Origin: Paucilactobacillus oligofermentans DSM 15707 = LMG 22743
GTDB lineage: Bacteria; Bacillota; Bacilli; Lactobacillales; Lactobacillaceae
Direction: 5' to 3'
DNA: 64,000 nt
Assembly (NCBI RefSeq): GCF_001434315.1
Contig: NZ_AZFE01000003.1
Span: 62,001-126,000 of the forward strand
How positions within the stretch are numbered: the first letter of the stretch is position 1; each line of letters opens with the position of its first letter. The notes below the pieces were generated by a model that worked only from the letters and a program-made list of their open reading frames with translations, was not told the origin of the DNA and ran no database searches. A program made the position numbers and the translations under genes. Below, piece after piece: positions 16,617-25,737 of the stretch.

Positions 16617-16650
16617 GCAATTTTGACAAAAATGTCAAAATTGCTTTTTT
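16617..16650 (-). terminator. Terminator of the nrd operon
   Basis: A 12-bp perfect stem GCAATTTTGACA (16617-16628) with TGTCAAAATTGC (16633-16644), AAAA loop, T-rich after it on the minus strand. Confidence 0.85.
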
Positions 16651-16657
16651 ATGGTGC

Positions 16658-17650
16658 TTATTTTTCATTAGGATCAGTAATAAAATAATCATTTGTTTCC
16701 ATGGCTTCAACTTCACCAAGGCGGTAACCATTACCAACTTGAGAAAAGAAATCATGATTGGCGGTTGATGTTGAAATACCATTCATAACGATTGGATTAA
16801 CATCTTTAGCAGTATCTGGGAAGAGTGGGTCCTGGCCTAAATTCATCAAAGCTTTATTAGCATTGTAACGAATGAAGGTTAATACTTCTTCAGTCCAGCC
16901 AACCTTATCATAAAGAATTGAAGTATAGCGTTCTTCATTATCGTAAAGTTCATATAAGAAGTTATACATCCAGTCTTTCATGTCTTGTTGAGCATTATCA
17001 GTTAATTCTTTCATACCAAGTTGAAACTTGTAACCAATATAAGTTCCATGAACTGATTCATCGCGGAGAATTAATTTGATAATTTCAGCGACGTTATTTA
17101 ATTTATTATGGCCAAGGTAATACAGTGGTGTAAAGAAACCAGAATAAAAGAGGAAGGTTTCTAAGAAGACGTTAGCTACTTTCTTCTTCAATGGATCAAC
17201 GGCAGGATCCATATACATATTAGCAATCCGAATTGCTTTGTTTTGCAAGAATTCTTCAGTATCAGTCCAATCAAAAATCTCACTAATTTGATCAGGGGTG
17301 TTTAAAGTTGAAAAAATGGTTGAATAACTTTTTGCATGAACCGATTCCATAAATTGAATATTATTTAAGACGGCAGTTTCGTGTTGAGTGCGGACAGTTT
17401 GACGTAATGATGCCATTCCTTGCTCGGATTGAACCGTATCAAGTAATGTTAAACCACCAAATACGTGACCAACTAACCATTGATGATCTTCATCAAGTGT
17501 TCGCCAGTCATCCATATCATTTGAAACTGGAATTCTGGTATCTAGCCAAAATTGTTCAGTTAGTTTTTCCCAAGTTGCTTTATCAATGGCATCATTGACT
17601 TGATCCCAATTAACGGCTTTAAATTGTTTAATTTGTTTGAAATCAGACAT
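16658..17650 (-). CDS. nrdF: Class Ib ribonucleotide reductase beta subunit (NrdF)
   Basis: Carries the metal cofactor and tyrosyl radical for reduction of ribonucleotides by NrdE. 330 residues. D71 (TLLDTVQ), E102 and H105 (MESVHAKSY) with Y109 match the first metal ligands and radical tyrosine of NrdF with the same spacing; DESVHGTYIGYK supplies the later ligands. Class Ib enzymes use a dimanganese or diiron centre. It starts 17 nt after nrdE. No nrdI is present in this cluster. Confidence 0.95.
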   Translation of the reverse strand: MSDFKQIKQFKAVNWDQVNDAIDKATWEKLTEQFWLDTRIPVSNDMDDWRTLDEDHQWLVGHVFGGLTLLDTVQSEQGMASLRQTVRTQHETAVLNNIQFMESVHAKSYSTIFSTLNTPDQISEIFDWTDTEEFLQNKAIRIANMYMDPAVDPLKKKVANVFLETFLFYSGFFTPLYYLGHNKLNNVAEIIKLILRDESVHGTYIGYKFQLGMKELTDNAQQDMKDWMYNFLYELYDNEERYTSILYDKVGWTEEVLTFIRYNANKALMNLGQDPLFPDTAKDVNPIVMNGISTSTANHDFFSQVGNGYRLGEVEAMETNDYFITDPNEK

Positions 17651-17667
17651 TAATAATACTCCTTAAA

Positions 17668-19833
17668 TTAGATTACACAGCTTTCACATTGGTTAGCACC
17701 AACTTCTTCTTCGCCATCAGTAAAGGTCCGAATGTAATAAATTGACTTGATGCCCTTATGGAAGGCATAGTGACGAAGAATGTTTAGGTCACGAGTTGTC
17801 ATTTTATTGGTCCGACCATCTTTCCATTCGTAAGTACCGGCAGGAATCGTTGAACGCATGAAGAGCGTTAAGCTTAATGATTGATCAACATGTTCTTGTG
17901 CAGCGGCATAAACATTAATAATTTTACGCATATCCATATCGTACGCTGATTTATAGTATGGCATAGTTTCATTTGAAAGGTAAGGAGCTGGATAATAAAT
18001 TTTTCCAATTTTCTTTTCTTGGCGTTCTTCAACCTTGTTAATGATGGGATGAAGACTAGCAGTTGTATCGTTAATATATGAAATTGAACCATTTGGGGCA
18101 ACGGCTAAACGATTTTGGTTATAAAGACCATCTTTTTTGATGTTATCGCGTAAAGTGGTCCAATCAGCTGTAGTTGGAATTTTAATATTGGCGAATAATT
18201 CTTTTACACGAGCTAGCTTAGGGCTGAAGTTCGTATTAAGGTATTTATCGAAATATGAACCATTGGCATAGTCGCTATTTTCAAAGTTATCAAAAGTTGC
18301 TTGCTTTTCACGAGCAATTTCGTTAGAAGCAACTAAAGTCCAATAGTTAAGTAACATAAAGTAAACGCTAGTAAATTCAACTGATTCAGGTGATCCATAT
18401 TCAAGTTGGTTTTTAGCTAAGAAGCTGTGAAGCCCCATGGCACCAAGCCCAATTGAATGAGCTAAGTCATTACCGTGTTGAACAGTTGGGACGGATTCGA
18501 TATTTGAACTATCAGTAACAAAAGTAAGTGCACGAGTCATTGCGTTAATAGATTTACCAAAATTAGGTGAGGCCATTAAGTTAACAATGTTAGTTGAACC
18601 AAGGTTACAACTTACATCAGTTCCCATGGTTTCATATTCTTGTTTATCATTAACGGTACCAGGAGTTTGAACTTGCATGATTTCTGAGCAAAGATTACTC
18701 ATGATAATCTTACCTTGAATTGGGTTAGCGCGGTTCGCAGTATCAACGTTGACTACGTATGGATAACCAGATTCTTGTTGAAGTTTGCTGATTTCATCTT
18801 CGAGTTCACGAGCTAATACTTTTGTTTTCTTGATGTTATCGTTAGCGACCATATGGTCATATTCAGCTGTAATATCAACATATGAGAATGGCTTACCGTA
18901 TTCACGTTCGACATCATAAGGACTGAATAGATACATAGCATCATTATTTTGAGTTAACTCATAAAACTTATCGGGAATCGTTACACCAAGTGATAAAGTC
19001 TTCAAACGAATTTTTTCATCAGCATTTTCTTTTTTAGCTGATAAAAATTGAACGATGTCAGGATGGAAAACGGATAGATAAACCACACCTGCACCTTGTC
19101 GTTGTCCTAATTGATTTGAATAAGAGAAACTATCCTCTAATAATTTCATAACGGGAACAACGCCACTAGCGGCACCTTCAATATGCTTAATTGGATCACC
19201 TGCACCACGAAGGTTACTGAGGTTAATTCCGACACCACCACCAATACGTGACAATTGAAGTGCTGAATTAATTGTTCGACCAATGGTATTCATATCATCG
19301 GTAGTTGAAATAAGGAAACATGAAACTAATTCACCACGGCGTTTACGACCAGCATTTAAAAATGATGGAGTAGCTGGTTGATAGCGTTGATGTACCATTT
19401 CATCAGCTAATGACATTGCTAAGTCTTCATTACCATTAGCAAAGTAAAGAGCGTTCATAGCAACCCGATCAATGTAGTTTTCTAAGTAATAATCATTATC
19501 ATCGGTTTTTAAAGCGTACTGAGCGTAAAACTTATAAGCAGCCATAAAAGATTTAAAATGAAAATTTTCGCTTTTTAAATAAGCGTAAAGCTTTTCGATA
19601 AATGAAAAATCATATTGATTAAAAAATTCCGGTTCAATATAGTCATTATCTAATAGGTAATCAAACCGATCACGTAAGTCGGTGAACTTTTTAGTATTTG
19701 GTGTGACGTTTTGTTCAAGGAAAGCATCAAGGGCTTCCTTATCTTTATTTAGCGGAATTTGGTTGTTGACGGGGATGTTAATCTCATTATTTAAATCGAA
19801 ATAGGTAACATCGTTAAGTTCTTTTAATGACAT
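17668..19833 (-). CDS. nrdE: Class Ib ribonucleotide reductase alpha subunit (NrdE)
   Basis: Catalytic subunit making deoxyribonucleoside diphosphates. 721 residues from the ATG at 19833, the usual NrdE length. That ATG has AAAGAGAG upstream, while the ATG at 19854 has no ribosome binding site. Conserved segments: PATPSFLNAGRKRRGELVSC with the redox cysteine, SRIGGGVGINLSNLRG, NLCSEIMQ and VAPNGSISYINDTTASLHP. The C-terminal CESC pair near the end accepts electrons from NrdH. It lacks the N-terminal ATP cone, as expected for class Ib. Order on the minus strand is nrdH-nrdE-nrdF. Confidence 0.96.
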   Translation of the reverse strand: MSLKELNDVTYFDLNNEINIPVNNQIPLNKDKEALDAFLEQNVTPNTKKFTDLRDRFDYLLDNDYIEPEFFNQYDFSFIEKLYAYLKSENFHFKSFMAAYKFYAQYALKTDDNDYYLENYIDRVAMNALYFANGNEDLAMSLADEMVHQRYQPATPSFLNAGRKRRGELVSCFLISTTDDMNTIGRTINSALQLSRIGGGVGINLSNLRGAGDPIKHIEGAASGVVPVMKLLEDSFSYSNQLGQRQGAGVVYLSVFHPDIVQFLSAKKENADEKIRLKTLSLGVTIPDKFYELTQNNDAMYLFSPYDVEREYGKPFSYVDITAEYDHMVANDNIKKTKVLARELEDEISKLQQESGYPYVVNVDTANRANPIQGKIIMSNLCSEIMQVQTPGTVNDKQEYETMGTDVSCNLGSTNIVNLMASPNFGKSINAMTRALTFVTDSSNIESVPTVQHGNDLAHSIGLGAMGLHSFLAKNQLEYGSPESVEFTSVYFMLLNYWTLVASNEIAREKQATFDNFENSDYANGSYFDKYLNTNFSPKLARVKELFANIKIPTTADWTTLRDNIKKDGLYNQNRLAVAPNGSISYINDTTASLHPIINKVEERQEKKIGKIYYPAPYLSNETMPYYKSAYDMDMRKIINVYAAAQEHVDQSLSLTLFMRSTIPAGTYEWKDGRTNKMTTRDLNILRHYAFHKGIKSIYYIRTFTDGEEEVGANQCESCVI

Positions 19834-19876
19834 GTGTTCGCTCTCTTTCTTCATTTAAACTAAAAAATAAACAAAA

Positions 19877-19906
19877 GAAGACGGATCTTCAATAAGACCC
19901 GTCTTC
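19877..19906 (-). terminator. Terminator-like hairpin between nrdH and nrdE
   Basis: GAAGACGG (19877-19884) pairs with CCGTCTTC (19899-19906). On the minus strand it is followed by TTTTG and then more Ts. It lies inside the operon, so it probably sets the nrdH to nrdEF ratio or offers an attenuation point. Confidence 0.65.
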
Positions 19907-19928
19907 ATGCATTCAAATAACTGTCAGT

Positions 19929-20159
19929 CTAGATTGCTAATTGGCTTAACACATCTGGACGAAAACCGGTGAATGAATCGCCGTTGCCTAATTTAATTAC
20001 TGGTGTTGCTTGGAATCCTTCAGCTTTTAGACTATCAATAAATTCTGGTTGTTCGTCAATGTTGTGTTCAATAAACTCCACATTGTGTTCTGCAAGGAAA
20101 CGCTTTGTCATCTTGCATTGCATACAATTGTTTTTTGAAAATAATGTTACTTTACCCAT
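19929..20159 (-). CDS. nrdH: Glutaredoxin-like electron donor NrdH
   Basis: Redoxin that reduces NrdE and is itself reduced by thioredoxin reductase (trxB is also in this window). 76 residues from the ATG at 20159, which follows GAGGGTG. The active site is C12-M-Q-C15. The C-terminal SFTGFRPD is the NrdH signature separating it from ordinary glutaredoxins. First gene of the operon, downstream of two NrdR boxes. Confidence 0.95.
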   Translation of the reverse strand: MGKVTLFSKNNCMQCKMTKRFLAEHNVEFIEHNIDEQPEFIDSLKAEGFQATPVIKLGNGDSFTGFRPDVLSQLAI

Positions 20160-20206
20160 ATTCTTCACCCTCATAACTGCTTTTTACTAACTTATTTATG
20201 TTTATT

Positions 20207-20234
20207 AGTATACCGCGTGTAGTGGAAAATGCAA
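20207..20234 (-). promoter_or_regulatory. Promoter of nrdHEF
   Basis: On the minus strand: TTGCAT (20229-20234), 16-bp spacer, TATACT (20207-20212), about 45 bp before the nrdH start. Confidence 0.65.
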
Positions 20235-20241
20235 CATAAAA

Positions 20242-20257
20242 ACACCACATATTGTGA
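20242..20257 (-). promoter_or_regulatory. NrdR box 1
   Basis: ACACCACATATTGTGA matches the 16-bp NrdR palindrome (acaCwAtATaTwGtgt). It begins 32 bp from box 2, about three helical turns, the usual tandem arrangement for this ATP/dATP-sensing repressor. Confidence 0.8.
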
Positions 20258-20273
20258 CATTTGAAAATAAAAC

Positions 20274-20289
20274 ACACCACATATTGTGG
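20274..20289 (-). promoter_or_regulatory. NrdR box 2
   Basis: ACACCACATATTGTGG lies at the centre of a longer perfect palindrome covering 20271-20295. It is the distal, stronger of two boxes upstream of the nrdH promoter. The nrdR gene is not in this window. Confidence 0.8.
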
Positions 20290-20381
20290 TGTGTTAACAT
20301 TTTGTAAGTAGCAATTAAATTGTATTTTTTTTTTGGTTAATACGATATGATAGAAACATACTTATATTTGGAGACGAGAAA

Positions 20382-20990
20382 ATGAATAATCACTATTATA
20401 CACAAAATCCGGATGTAATTCATCAAAAAAAATCATGGGATTTTGAATTACGAGGTCATAATTTTAAGTTTGTAACTGATAACGGGGTTTTCTCTAAGCA
20501 ATCAGTTGATTATGGTAGTCGCGTATTAATTGAAAACTTTGAAACAAATGATTTACCCGCGGGCAATATTTTAGATTTAGGTTGTGGATATGGGCCAATT
20601 GGATTGTCATTGGCATATGCTTATTCAGATCGAACTGTTGACATGGTTGACGTTAATGAGTTGGCGCTGGAGCTAGCTCGTGAGAACGCTAATAATAACC
20701 AAATTAAAAACGTTACTATTAATAGTTCAAATGCATATGAAAATATAACTGATAAGTACGCCTCAATCGTTTCTAACCCACCAGTTCGAGCTGGAAAGAA
20801 TGTTGTTGATAACTTTATTACCGAAGCTAATGATCACCTACTGGTAGATGGAACGTTATGGATTGTCTTACAAAAAAAGCAAGGAGCACCGTCTGCTAAA
20901 AAGTTAATGACGGAAACGTTTGGGCATTGTGAAGTTATAAAACGTGATAAAGGATACTATATTTTGAAGAGTGTAAAAGTAGGAGATTAA
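20382..20990 (+). CDS. Class I SAM-dependent methyltransferase (RsmC/MTS-like, COG2813)
   Basis: Small methyltransferase probably acting on guanine N2 or a similar site in rRNA; the target is unproven. 202 residues, corresponding to the C-terminal half of E. coli RsmC alone. The SAM-binding motif is LDLGCGYGPIGLSLAYAY (about 61-78), and the catalytic NPPVRAGK is about 131-138, the NPP motif of N-methyltransferases. It starts behind TTTGGAGACG and is 5 nt from tadA. Confidence 0.85.
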   Translation: MNNHYYTQNPDVIHQKKSWDFELRGHNFKFVTDNGVFSKQSVDYGSRVLIENFETNDLPAGNILDLGCGYGPIGLSLAYAYSDRTVDMVDVNELALELARENANNNQIKNVTINSSNAYENITDKYASIVSNPPVRAGKNVVDNFITEANDHLLVDGTLWIVLQKKQGAPSAKKLMTETFGHCEVIKRDKGYYILKSVKVGD

Positions 20991-20995
20991 TTTCG

Positions 20996-21490
20996 ATGAC
21001 GGTTGAACAAAATCATTTTTATATGTCTGAAGCAATCAAAGAGGCCAAACAGGCATTAGTTGTTAATGAAGTACCGATTGGGGCAATCGTCGTTTGTAAT
21101 GGTCGAATTATTGGCCGTGGTCATAATATGCGCGAACGATTTCAAAATGTAACATTTCATGCTGAAATGTTGGCAATTGAAGAAGCGTGTGACAACTTGC
21201 ATAGTTGGCGACTGGAAGATTGCGAATTATATGTGACTTTGGAACCATGTATGATGTGTAGTGGTGCAATTGTTAATTCAAGAATAAAAACGGTCTATTA
21301 TGGGGCGCAGGATCAAAAAGCTGGGACGGTTGAAAGTCTATATCATCTATTAAATGATTCACGGTTAAATCATCAAGTTGAGGTTGTTTCTGGGGTGATG
21401 GAAGCCGAATGTGGTCAGATGTTGAAAGCTTTTTTTAAGGCCATTCGCCAGCGGAAAAAAGAAGCTAAACGATTAAGGTTAAGTGACTAG
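20996..21490 (+). CDS. tadA: tRNA-specific adenosine deaminase
   Basis: Converts A34 to inosine in tRNA-Arg(ACG), allowing it to read three CGN codons. 164 residues. The zinc-deaminase motif HAE has H55 and catalytic E57, and PCMMC gives C85 and C88. The spacing, IPIGAIVV-like N-terminus and short C-terminal basic tail fit TadA rather than a cytidine deaminase. It sits just before the SRP RNA gene and dnaX, as in many Firmicutes. Confidence 0.95.
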   Translation: MTVEQNHFYMSEAIKEAKQALVVNEVPIGAIVVCNGRIIGRGHNMRERFQNVTFHAEMLAIEEACDNLHSWRLEDCELYVTLEPCMMCSGAIVNSRIKTVYYGAQDQKAGTVESLYHLLNDSRLNHQVEVVSGVMEAECGQMLKAFFKAIRQRKKEAKRLRLSD

Positions 21491-21510
21491 CATTTTTTTG
21501 CTAGATATAG

Positions 21511-21516
21511 TATGAT
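21511..21516 (+). promoter_or_regulatory. -10 element of the SRP RNA gene
   Basis: TATGAT about 12 bp before the predicted 5' end of the RNA. No clear -35 was found. Confidence 0.45.
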
Positions 21517-21524
21517 TATTATTG

Positions 21525-21617
21525 CCGAAAGGCCTTAGGGCGAGGGCGCTCTTACGAACCGTGTCAGGTCCGGAAGGAAGCAGCACTAAGTTTGCAGTAC
21601 CTTGTGCCTTAAGTTTT
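21525..21617 (+). ncRNA. ffs: Signal recognition particle RNA, small (4.5S-like) form
   Basis: Contains the universally conserved Ffh-binding domain, GTGTCAGGTCCGGAAGG followed by AAGCAGCA, including the GGAA tetraloop. GGCCTTAGGGC near the 5' end can pair with GTGCCTTAAG near the 3' end. At about 90 nt it lacks the Alu domain of the long Bacillus RNA. Ends are estimated within a few bases. Confidence 0.92.
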
Positions 21618-21630
21618 TAAGTAAATTAGC

Positions 21631-21666
21631 AGATTGGCGTGATATTTCACGGCCAATCTTTTTTTA
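21631..21666 (+). terminator. Terminator of the SRP RNA gene
   Basis: AGATTGGC (21631-21638) pairs with GCCAATCT (21652-21659), with an inner GTGA/TCAC extension, then T7. Confidence 0.85.
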
Positions 21667-21763
21667 TACAAATAAATGGATGATTCTATATTTTCATCGT
21701 ACAGACGAGTTAAAAATGAAGTATAATTATTTACATAGATTTACTGAGAAAGGAAAAAAGCTG

Positions 21764-23518
21764 ATGAGTTATCAAGCATTGTATCGAGTTTGGCGGCCAC
21801 AACGATTTGATGAAATTGTGGGTCAACAAATTATTACCACAACTTTAAAAAATGCGTTAATTTCTAATCAAACTAGTCATGCGTACTTATTTACCGGACC
21901 TCGTGGGACCGGGAAGACGTCAGCCGCTAAAATTTTTGCTAAGGCAATTAATTGCCAATTCTTAAAAGATGGCGAACCATGTAATGAATGTGAAACTTGT
22001 AAAGAGATAACAAGTGGTCAGTTAAATGATGTAATTGAAATTGATGCTGCTTCAAATAATGGTGTAGAAGAAATCCGTGATATTCGGGATAAAGCTAAAT
22101 ACGCACCCACAATTGCAGAATATAAAGTTTATATTATTGATGAAGTTCATATGTTATCAACCGGGGCATTTAATGCACTATTAAAAACTTTAGAAGAGCC
22201 ACCAGCAAATGTGGTATTTATTTTAGCAACAACTGAACCGCATAAAATACCGTTGACGATTATTTCAAGAACACAACGATTTGATTTTAGACGAATTTCT
22301 GCGGAACAAAGTTTTGAACGAATGAAATACATTTTAGATCAAAAAAATGTGACTTATGATGAACAAGCCTTATGGATTATCGCACGAGCAGCCGAAGGTG
22401 GGATGCGTGATGCATTAAGTATTCTTGATCAAGTAATTTCATTTAGTAATAATAAGGTTGAAGTTGAAAATGCACTCTTGGTAACGGGAAGTGTTACAAA
22501 AGGATTATTACATCAATATGTTGAACAAATAACTGATCATGATGGGGCTAAGGCGCTTGAAACAATGCAAAATATTATGAATGAAGGTAAGGATGGTCAA
22601 CGATTTATCGAAGACTTAATTTCATTTATTCGTGATTTGCTGTTGTATCAAAAAGCACCCTCAATGGTTAATGTTGAAAGTACCGGTTTGTCAGCAGATG
22701 AGTTGAAACAATTAGGTGATAAAGTCACCGCAGATATTTGGTATGAAGCAATTGATACTTTAAATGAAATTCAGCAAGAAATGCGATTTACTACGCATCC
22801 AGACGTTTATCTAGAAGTCCTAACGATAAAATTGGCGCAATTAAGTGGTCAATCAAATCAACCTAAAGCGGTGGTTGAAAATGATTCACGAGTTGATCAA
22901 TTACAGCAACAAATGGCTAAAATGCAAGCTGAAATTAAGAAACTTGCCAATGGCGCAGGTACTGCCATTCCACCACAAACCGTAGTTAAAAAGCCACGTG
23001 TAAGTGTTAGCAAAAATGCCCCTAAGGTAAATTTGGCGAAGGTTTATCCAATATTAGAAATTGCCACTAAGGAAGACTTAGTTAATCTGAGAGATCTTTG
23101 GGGTGATATGCTGGATATGTTAACAGTGCCACAACGGTCAATGTTACATGTATCAAATCCCGTCGCTGCAAGTGCAAGCGGAGTAATTGTTTCGTTTGAT
23201 TATAGTTTGCTCTATCAAGAAGCAGCTGATGATGCTGAATTGCTTCAAAAAATGCATGATAATTTAGAAAAACTTAGTGGCAATGACCGAGATATTATCT
23301 TTGTTTCGAAAGAACAATGGCCAAGCATTCGTCAAGGATATATCGATCAGTTAGCTGGTAAGAAGCAGTCTGGTGAGGTTGTTGATGAAGAGCCTAGTGA
23401 CGGTGATACACCTGAAACTGGTGAAAATAGTACAAGTAATTCAACAAAAGATGATAAGATAGTTAGTGAAGCACAAGAATTATTCGGCAATGAGATTGTT
23501 GAAATAAAAAATGATTAA
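21764..23518 (+). CDS. dnaX: DNA polymerase III subunits gamma/tau
   Basis: ATPase motor of the clamp loader. 584 residues from the ATG at 21764 (AAAGGA upstream); longer in-frame starts reach back into the SRP terminator and are rejected. Walker A GPRGTGKTS is at 45-53. The zinc module has C64, C73, C76 and C79. DEVHMLSTGAFNALLKTLEEPP is the Walker B/sensor region, and SRTQRFDFRRI is the SRC-type motif. The C-terminal part (about 370-584) is the low-complexity tau region. First of the dnaX-ebfC-recR cluster. Confidence 0.96.
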   Translation: MSYQALYRVWRPQRFDEIVGQQIITTTLKNALISNQTSHAYLFTGPRGTGKTSAAKIFAKAINCQFLKDGEPCNECETCKEITSGQLNDVIEIDAASNNGVEEIRDIRDKAKYAPTIAEYKVYIIDEVHMLSTGAFNALLKTLEEPPANVVFILATTEPHKIPLTIISRTQRFDFRRISAEQSFERMKYILDQKNVTYDEQALWIIARAAEGGMRDALSILDQVISFSNNKVEVENALLVTGSVTKGLLHQYVEQITDHDGAKALETMQNIMNEGKDGQRFIEDLISFIRDLLLYQKAPSMVNVESTGLSADELKQLGDKVTADIWYEAIDTLNEIQQEMRFTTHPDVYLEVLTIKLAQLSGQSNQPKAVVENDSRVDQLQQQMAKMQAEIKKLANGAGTAIPPQTVVKKPRVSVSKNAPKVNLAKVYPILEIATKEDLVNLRDLWGDMLDMLTVPQRSMLHVSNPVAASASGVIVSFDYSLLYQEAADDAELLQKMHDNLEKLSGNDRDIIFVSKEQWPSIRQGYIDQLAGKKQSGEVVDEEPSDGDTPETGENSTSNSTKDDKIVSEAQELFGNEIVEIKND

Positions 23519-23536
23519 TTAAAGGTGGAATTTACG

Positions 23537-23848
23537 ATGATGAACGGAATGGGAAACATGCAACAAATGATGAAACAAGCACAAAAAATGCAAAAACAAA
23601 TGGGTGAAGAACAAGAACAATTAAATGCCCAAGAATTTATTGGTAACGCTCCAGATGATATGGTCACAGCTACATTTACTGGTGATAAAAAATTAAAAGA
23701 TATTTCAATTAATCCAGAAGCTGTTGATGCAGATGATGTTGAGATGTTAGAAGATTTAGTAGTTGCAGCCGTAAATAACGGGATTGCTAAAATTGATGAT
23801 GCTACTCAAAAGACAATGGGTAAGTACACCAAAGGCTTAGGTATGTAG
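23537..23848 (+). CDS. ebfC: Nucleoid-associated protein, YbaB/EbfC family
   Basis: Small dimeric DNA-binding protein, usually encoded between dnaX and recR. 103 residues starting with a Met/Gln-rich helix ([16 protein letters not shown]). The core includes [20 protein letters not shown] and [13 protein letters not shown]. The ATG at 23537 follows AAAGGTGG. It is 18 nt from dnaX and 9 nt from recR. Confidence 0.93.
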   Translation: MMNGMGNMQQMMKQAQKMQKQMGEEQEQLNAQEFIGNAPDDMVTATFTGDKKLKDISINPEAVDADDVEMLEDLVVAAVNNGIAKIDDATQKTMGKYTKGLGM

Positions 23849-23857
23849 GAGACTGCT

Positions 23858-24457
23858 ATGCAATATCCAGAACCAATTGCACAATTAATTGAAAGTTACA
23901 TGAAATTACCGGGGATCGGTAATAAGACAGCAACCCGGTTAGCTTTTTATACAATCACAATGCAAGATGATGATGTAACTAATTTTGCCAAATCCTTGTT
24001 AGCAGCTAAACGTGATTTACATTTTTGCAGCATTTGTGGAAATTTAACTGAAGATGATCCCTGCCCAATTTGCCAAGATAAGTCACGTGATCAAGCCACT
24101 ATTTTAGTTGTTGAAGAACCAAAAGATATTATTTCAATGGAAAAAATGAAGGAATATCATGGACTTTACCATGTGCTGAATGGGGTCTTATCACCGATTG
24201 AAGGAACTGGACCAGAAGATATTAATATTTCTTCATTATTGGTTAGACTGCAAAAAGATGAGACAGTTAAGGAAGTAATCGTGGCTACCAATGCCTCTTC
24301 TGAAGGTGAAGCAACCGCAATGTACTTATCACGCTTAATTAAACCAGCGGGGATTAAAGTTACTCGTTTGGCTCATGGATTATCAGTCGGGGCAGATATT
24401 GATTATGCTGATGAAATGACGTTGTTTAAGGCTGTTGAAGGTCGGACTGAATTATAG
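23858..24457 (+). CDS. recR: Recombination mediator RecR
   Basis: Ring-forming protein of the RecFOR pathway that loads RecA. 199 residues. The helix-hairpin-helix region [15 protein letters not shown] is followed by a zinc finger (C57, C60, C69, C72) and a Toprim domain with VVEEPKDI and [15 protein letters not shown]. Full length. Confidence 0.97.
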   Translation: MQYPEPIAQLIESYMKLPGIGNKTATRLAFYTITMQDDDVTNFAKSLLAAKRDLHFCSICGNLTEDDPCPICQDKSRDQATILVVEEPKDIISMEKMKEYHGLYHVLNGVLSPIEGTGPEDINISSLLVRLQKDETVKEVIVATNASSEGEATAMYLSRLIKPAGIKVTRLAHGLSVGADIDYADEMTLFKAVEGRTEL

Positions 24458-24469
24458 AAAAGCAGGTTA

Positions 24470-24691
24470 ATGATGTTTAATCGAATTAATAAGCATATTA
24501 AGAATGAATATGATAACCAGCTTTTGGAATTAGTTTATAGTGCTAAAGCAAGTTGGGACCATGCTCAAGAAACTGAACAAGCAGTTTATGAAAGTAATGT
24601 AACTAATGAATTAGAGATGCAAACGCAATTACAAAAGCAAAAATATATGTATTTATTTCGTGAGGCTCGTCGGCGCGAGGTACATGGTTAA
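24470..24691 (+). CDS. yaaL: YaaL family protein (DUF2508)
   Basis: 73-residue protein of unknown function, charged and helical, with LLELVYSAKASWDHAQETEQ and a basic C-terminus (LFREARRREVHG). The family is almost always found between recR and tmk in Firmicutes, as here. The ATG at 24470 has a second ATG directly after it; the ribosome binding site AGCAGGT favours the first or second equally. Confidence 0.8.
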   Translation: MMFNRINKHIKNEYDNQLLELVYSAKASWDHAQETEQAVYESNVTNELEMQTQLQKQKYMYLFREARRREVHG

Positions 24692-24714
24692 TAACTAAAA
24701 CGGGGGATAATGTA

Positions 24715-25353
24715 TTGAACGGAAAATTTATTTCTTTTGAAGGACCAGATGGAGCTGGAAAAACAAGTGTTTTACAAGCCATTGGTCAAGAATTATCTGT
24801 AAAATATGGCGATGATTTAGTATTAACTCGTGAGCCAGGTGGCAATAAAATTTCAGAATCAATTCGAAATATTATTTTAGATTCAGCTAACACAGAAATG
24901 GATGCTCGAACTGAGGCCTTATTGTATGCGGCGGCTCGTCGGCAACATTTGAAAGAAACGGTAATTCCAGCTTTAGAGTCTGGGAAAATAGTGATTTCAG
25001 ATCGATATGTTGATAGCTCAATTGCATATCAAGGTGCAGGCAGAAGTATTGGTGAAGATGAAGTTTGGCAAATGAACCAATTTGCAATTGATGGTTTGGA
25101 ACCAGATTTGACCGTGTATTTAGATATTGAATCTGAAGAAGGTTTACGACGGATTAAAACTTATCGAACGGATGAGATTAATCGACTCGATGTTGAGGAC
25201 CTAGAGTTTCATCAACGAGTGAGAAGCTCATATCTCAAGTTAGCAAAAGAAAATTCAGATCGTATCAAATTAGTAGATGCTAGTCAGCCACTTGAAAAAG
25301 TTTTAATAGCTGTAAAAGCTACAATGTTGCAAAAATATCCTAACCTGTTTTAA
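24715..25353 (+). CDS. tmk: Thymidylate kinase
   Basis: Phosphorylates dTMP to dTDP. 212 residues; P-loop GPDGAGKT at 10-17, SDRYVDSSIAYQGAGR containing the DRY motif, and the lid arginine region. The TTG start at 24715 follows GGGGGAT. It links dUTPase and Nrd functions elsewhere in the window to dTTP supply. Confidence 0.97.
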   Translation: MNGKFISFEGPDGAGKTSVLQAIGQELSVKYGDDLVLTREPGGNKISESIRNIILDSANTEMDARTEALLYAAARRQHLKETVIPALESGKIVISDRYVDSSIAYQGAGRSIGEDEVWQMNQFAIDGLEPDLTVYLDIESEEGLRRIKTYRTDEINRLDVEDLEFHQRVRSSYLKLAKENSDRIKLVDASQPLEKVLIAVKATMLQKYPNLF

Positions 25354-25391
25354 TAGTAATTAACAATACTAATCAAGGGAGTGTGACAATT

Positions 25392-25721
25392 ATGAAAATG
25401 ATTATAGCAATTGTGCAAGATAAAGATAGTAATGTTTTAAGTAATGAATTTATTGAAGCAGATATTCGAGCAACAAAACTATCATCGACTGGGGGATTCT
25501 TACGCTCTGGAAATACAACCTTTTTAATTGGTATTGAAGATGAACGGATTGAAGAAGTTATGAAGTTAATTGAAAAAACTTCACATACACGAGGACAATT
25601 TATGACACCACAAGTTAACATGGATGTTTCCATGGACGCTTCAGCTGCATATCCAGTAGAAGTTCAAGTTGGTGGCGCTACCGTATTTGTCTTACCAATT
25701 GAACAATTCCATCAATTTTAG
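25392..25721 (+). CDS. darA: Cyclic-di-AMP receptor, PII-like (DarA/PstA, YaaQ)
   Basis: Trimeric PII-like protein that binds c-di-AMP; its downstream partner is unknown. 109 residues opening MKMIIAIVQDKDSNVLSNEF, with TKLSSTGGFLRSGNTTFLIG (loop and strand contacting the nucleotide) and GGATVFVLPIEQFHQF at the C-terminus. The ATG at 25392 follows AAGGGAGTG. The place between tmk and holB is conserved in Firmicutes. Confidence 0.93.
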   Translation: MKMIIAIVQDKDSNVLSNEFIEADIRATKLSSTGGFLRSGNTTFLIGIEDERIEEVMKLIEKTSHTRGQFMTPQVNMDVSMDASAAYPVEVQVGGATVFVLPIEQFHQF

Positions 25722-25737
25722 AGAGTAGTTTTATAAT

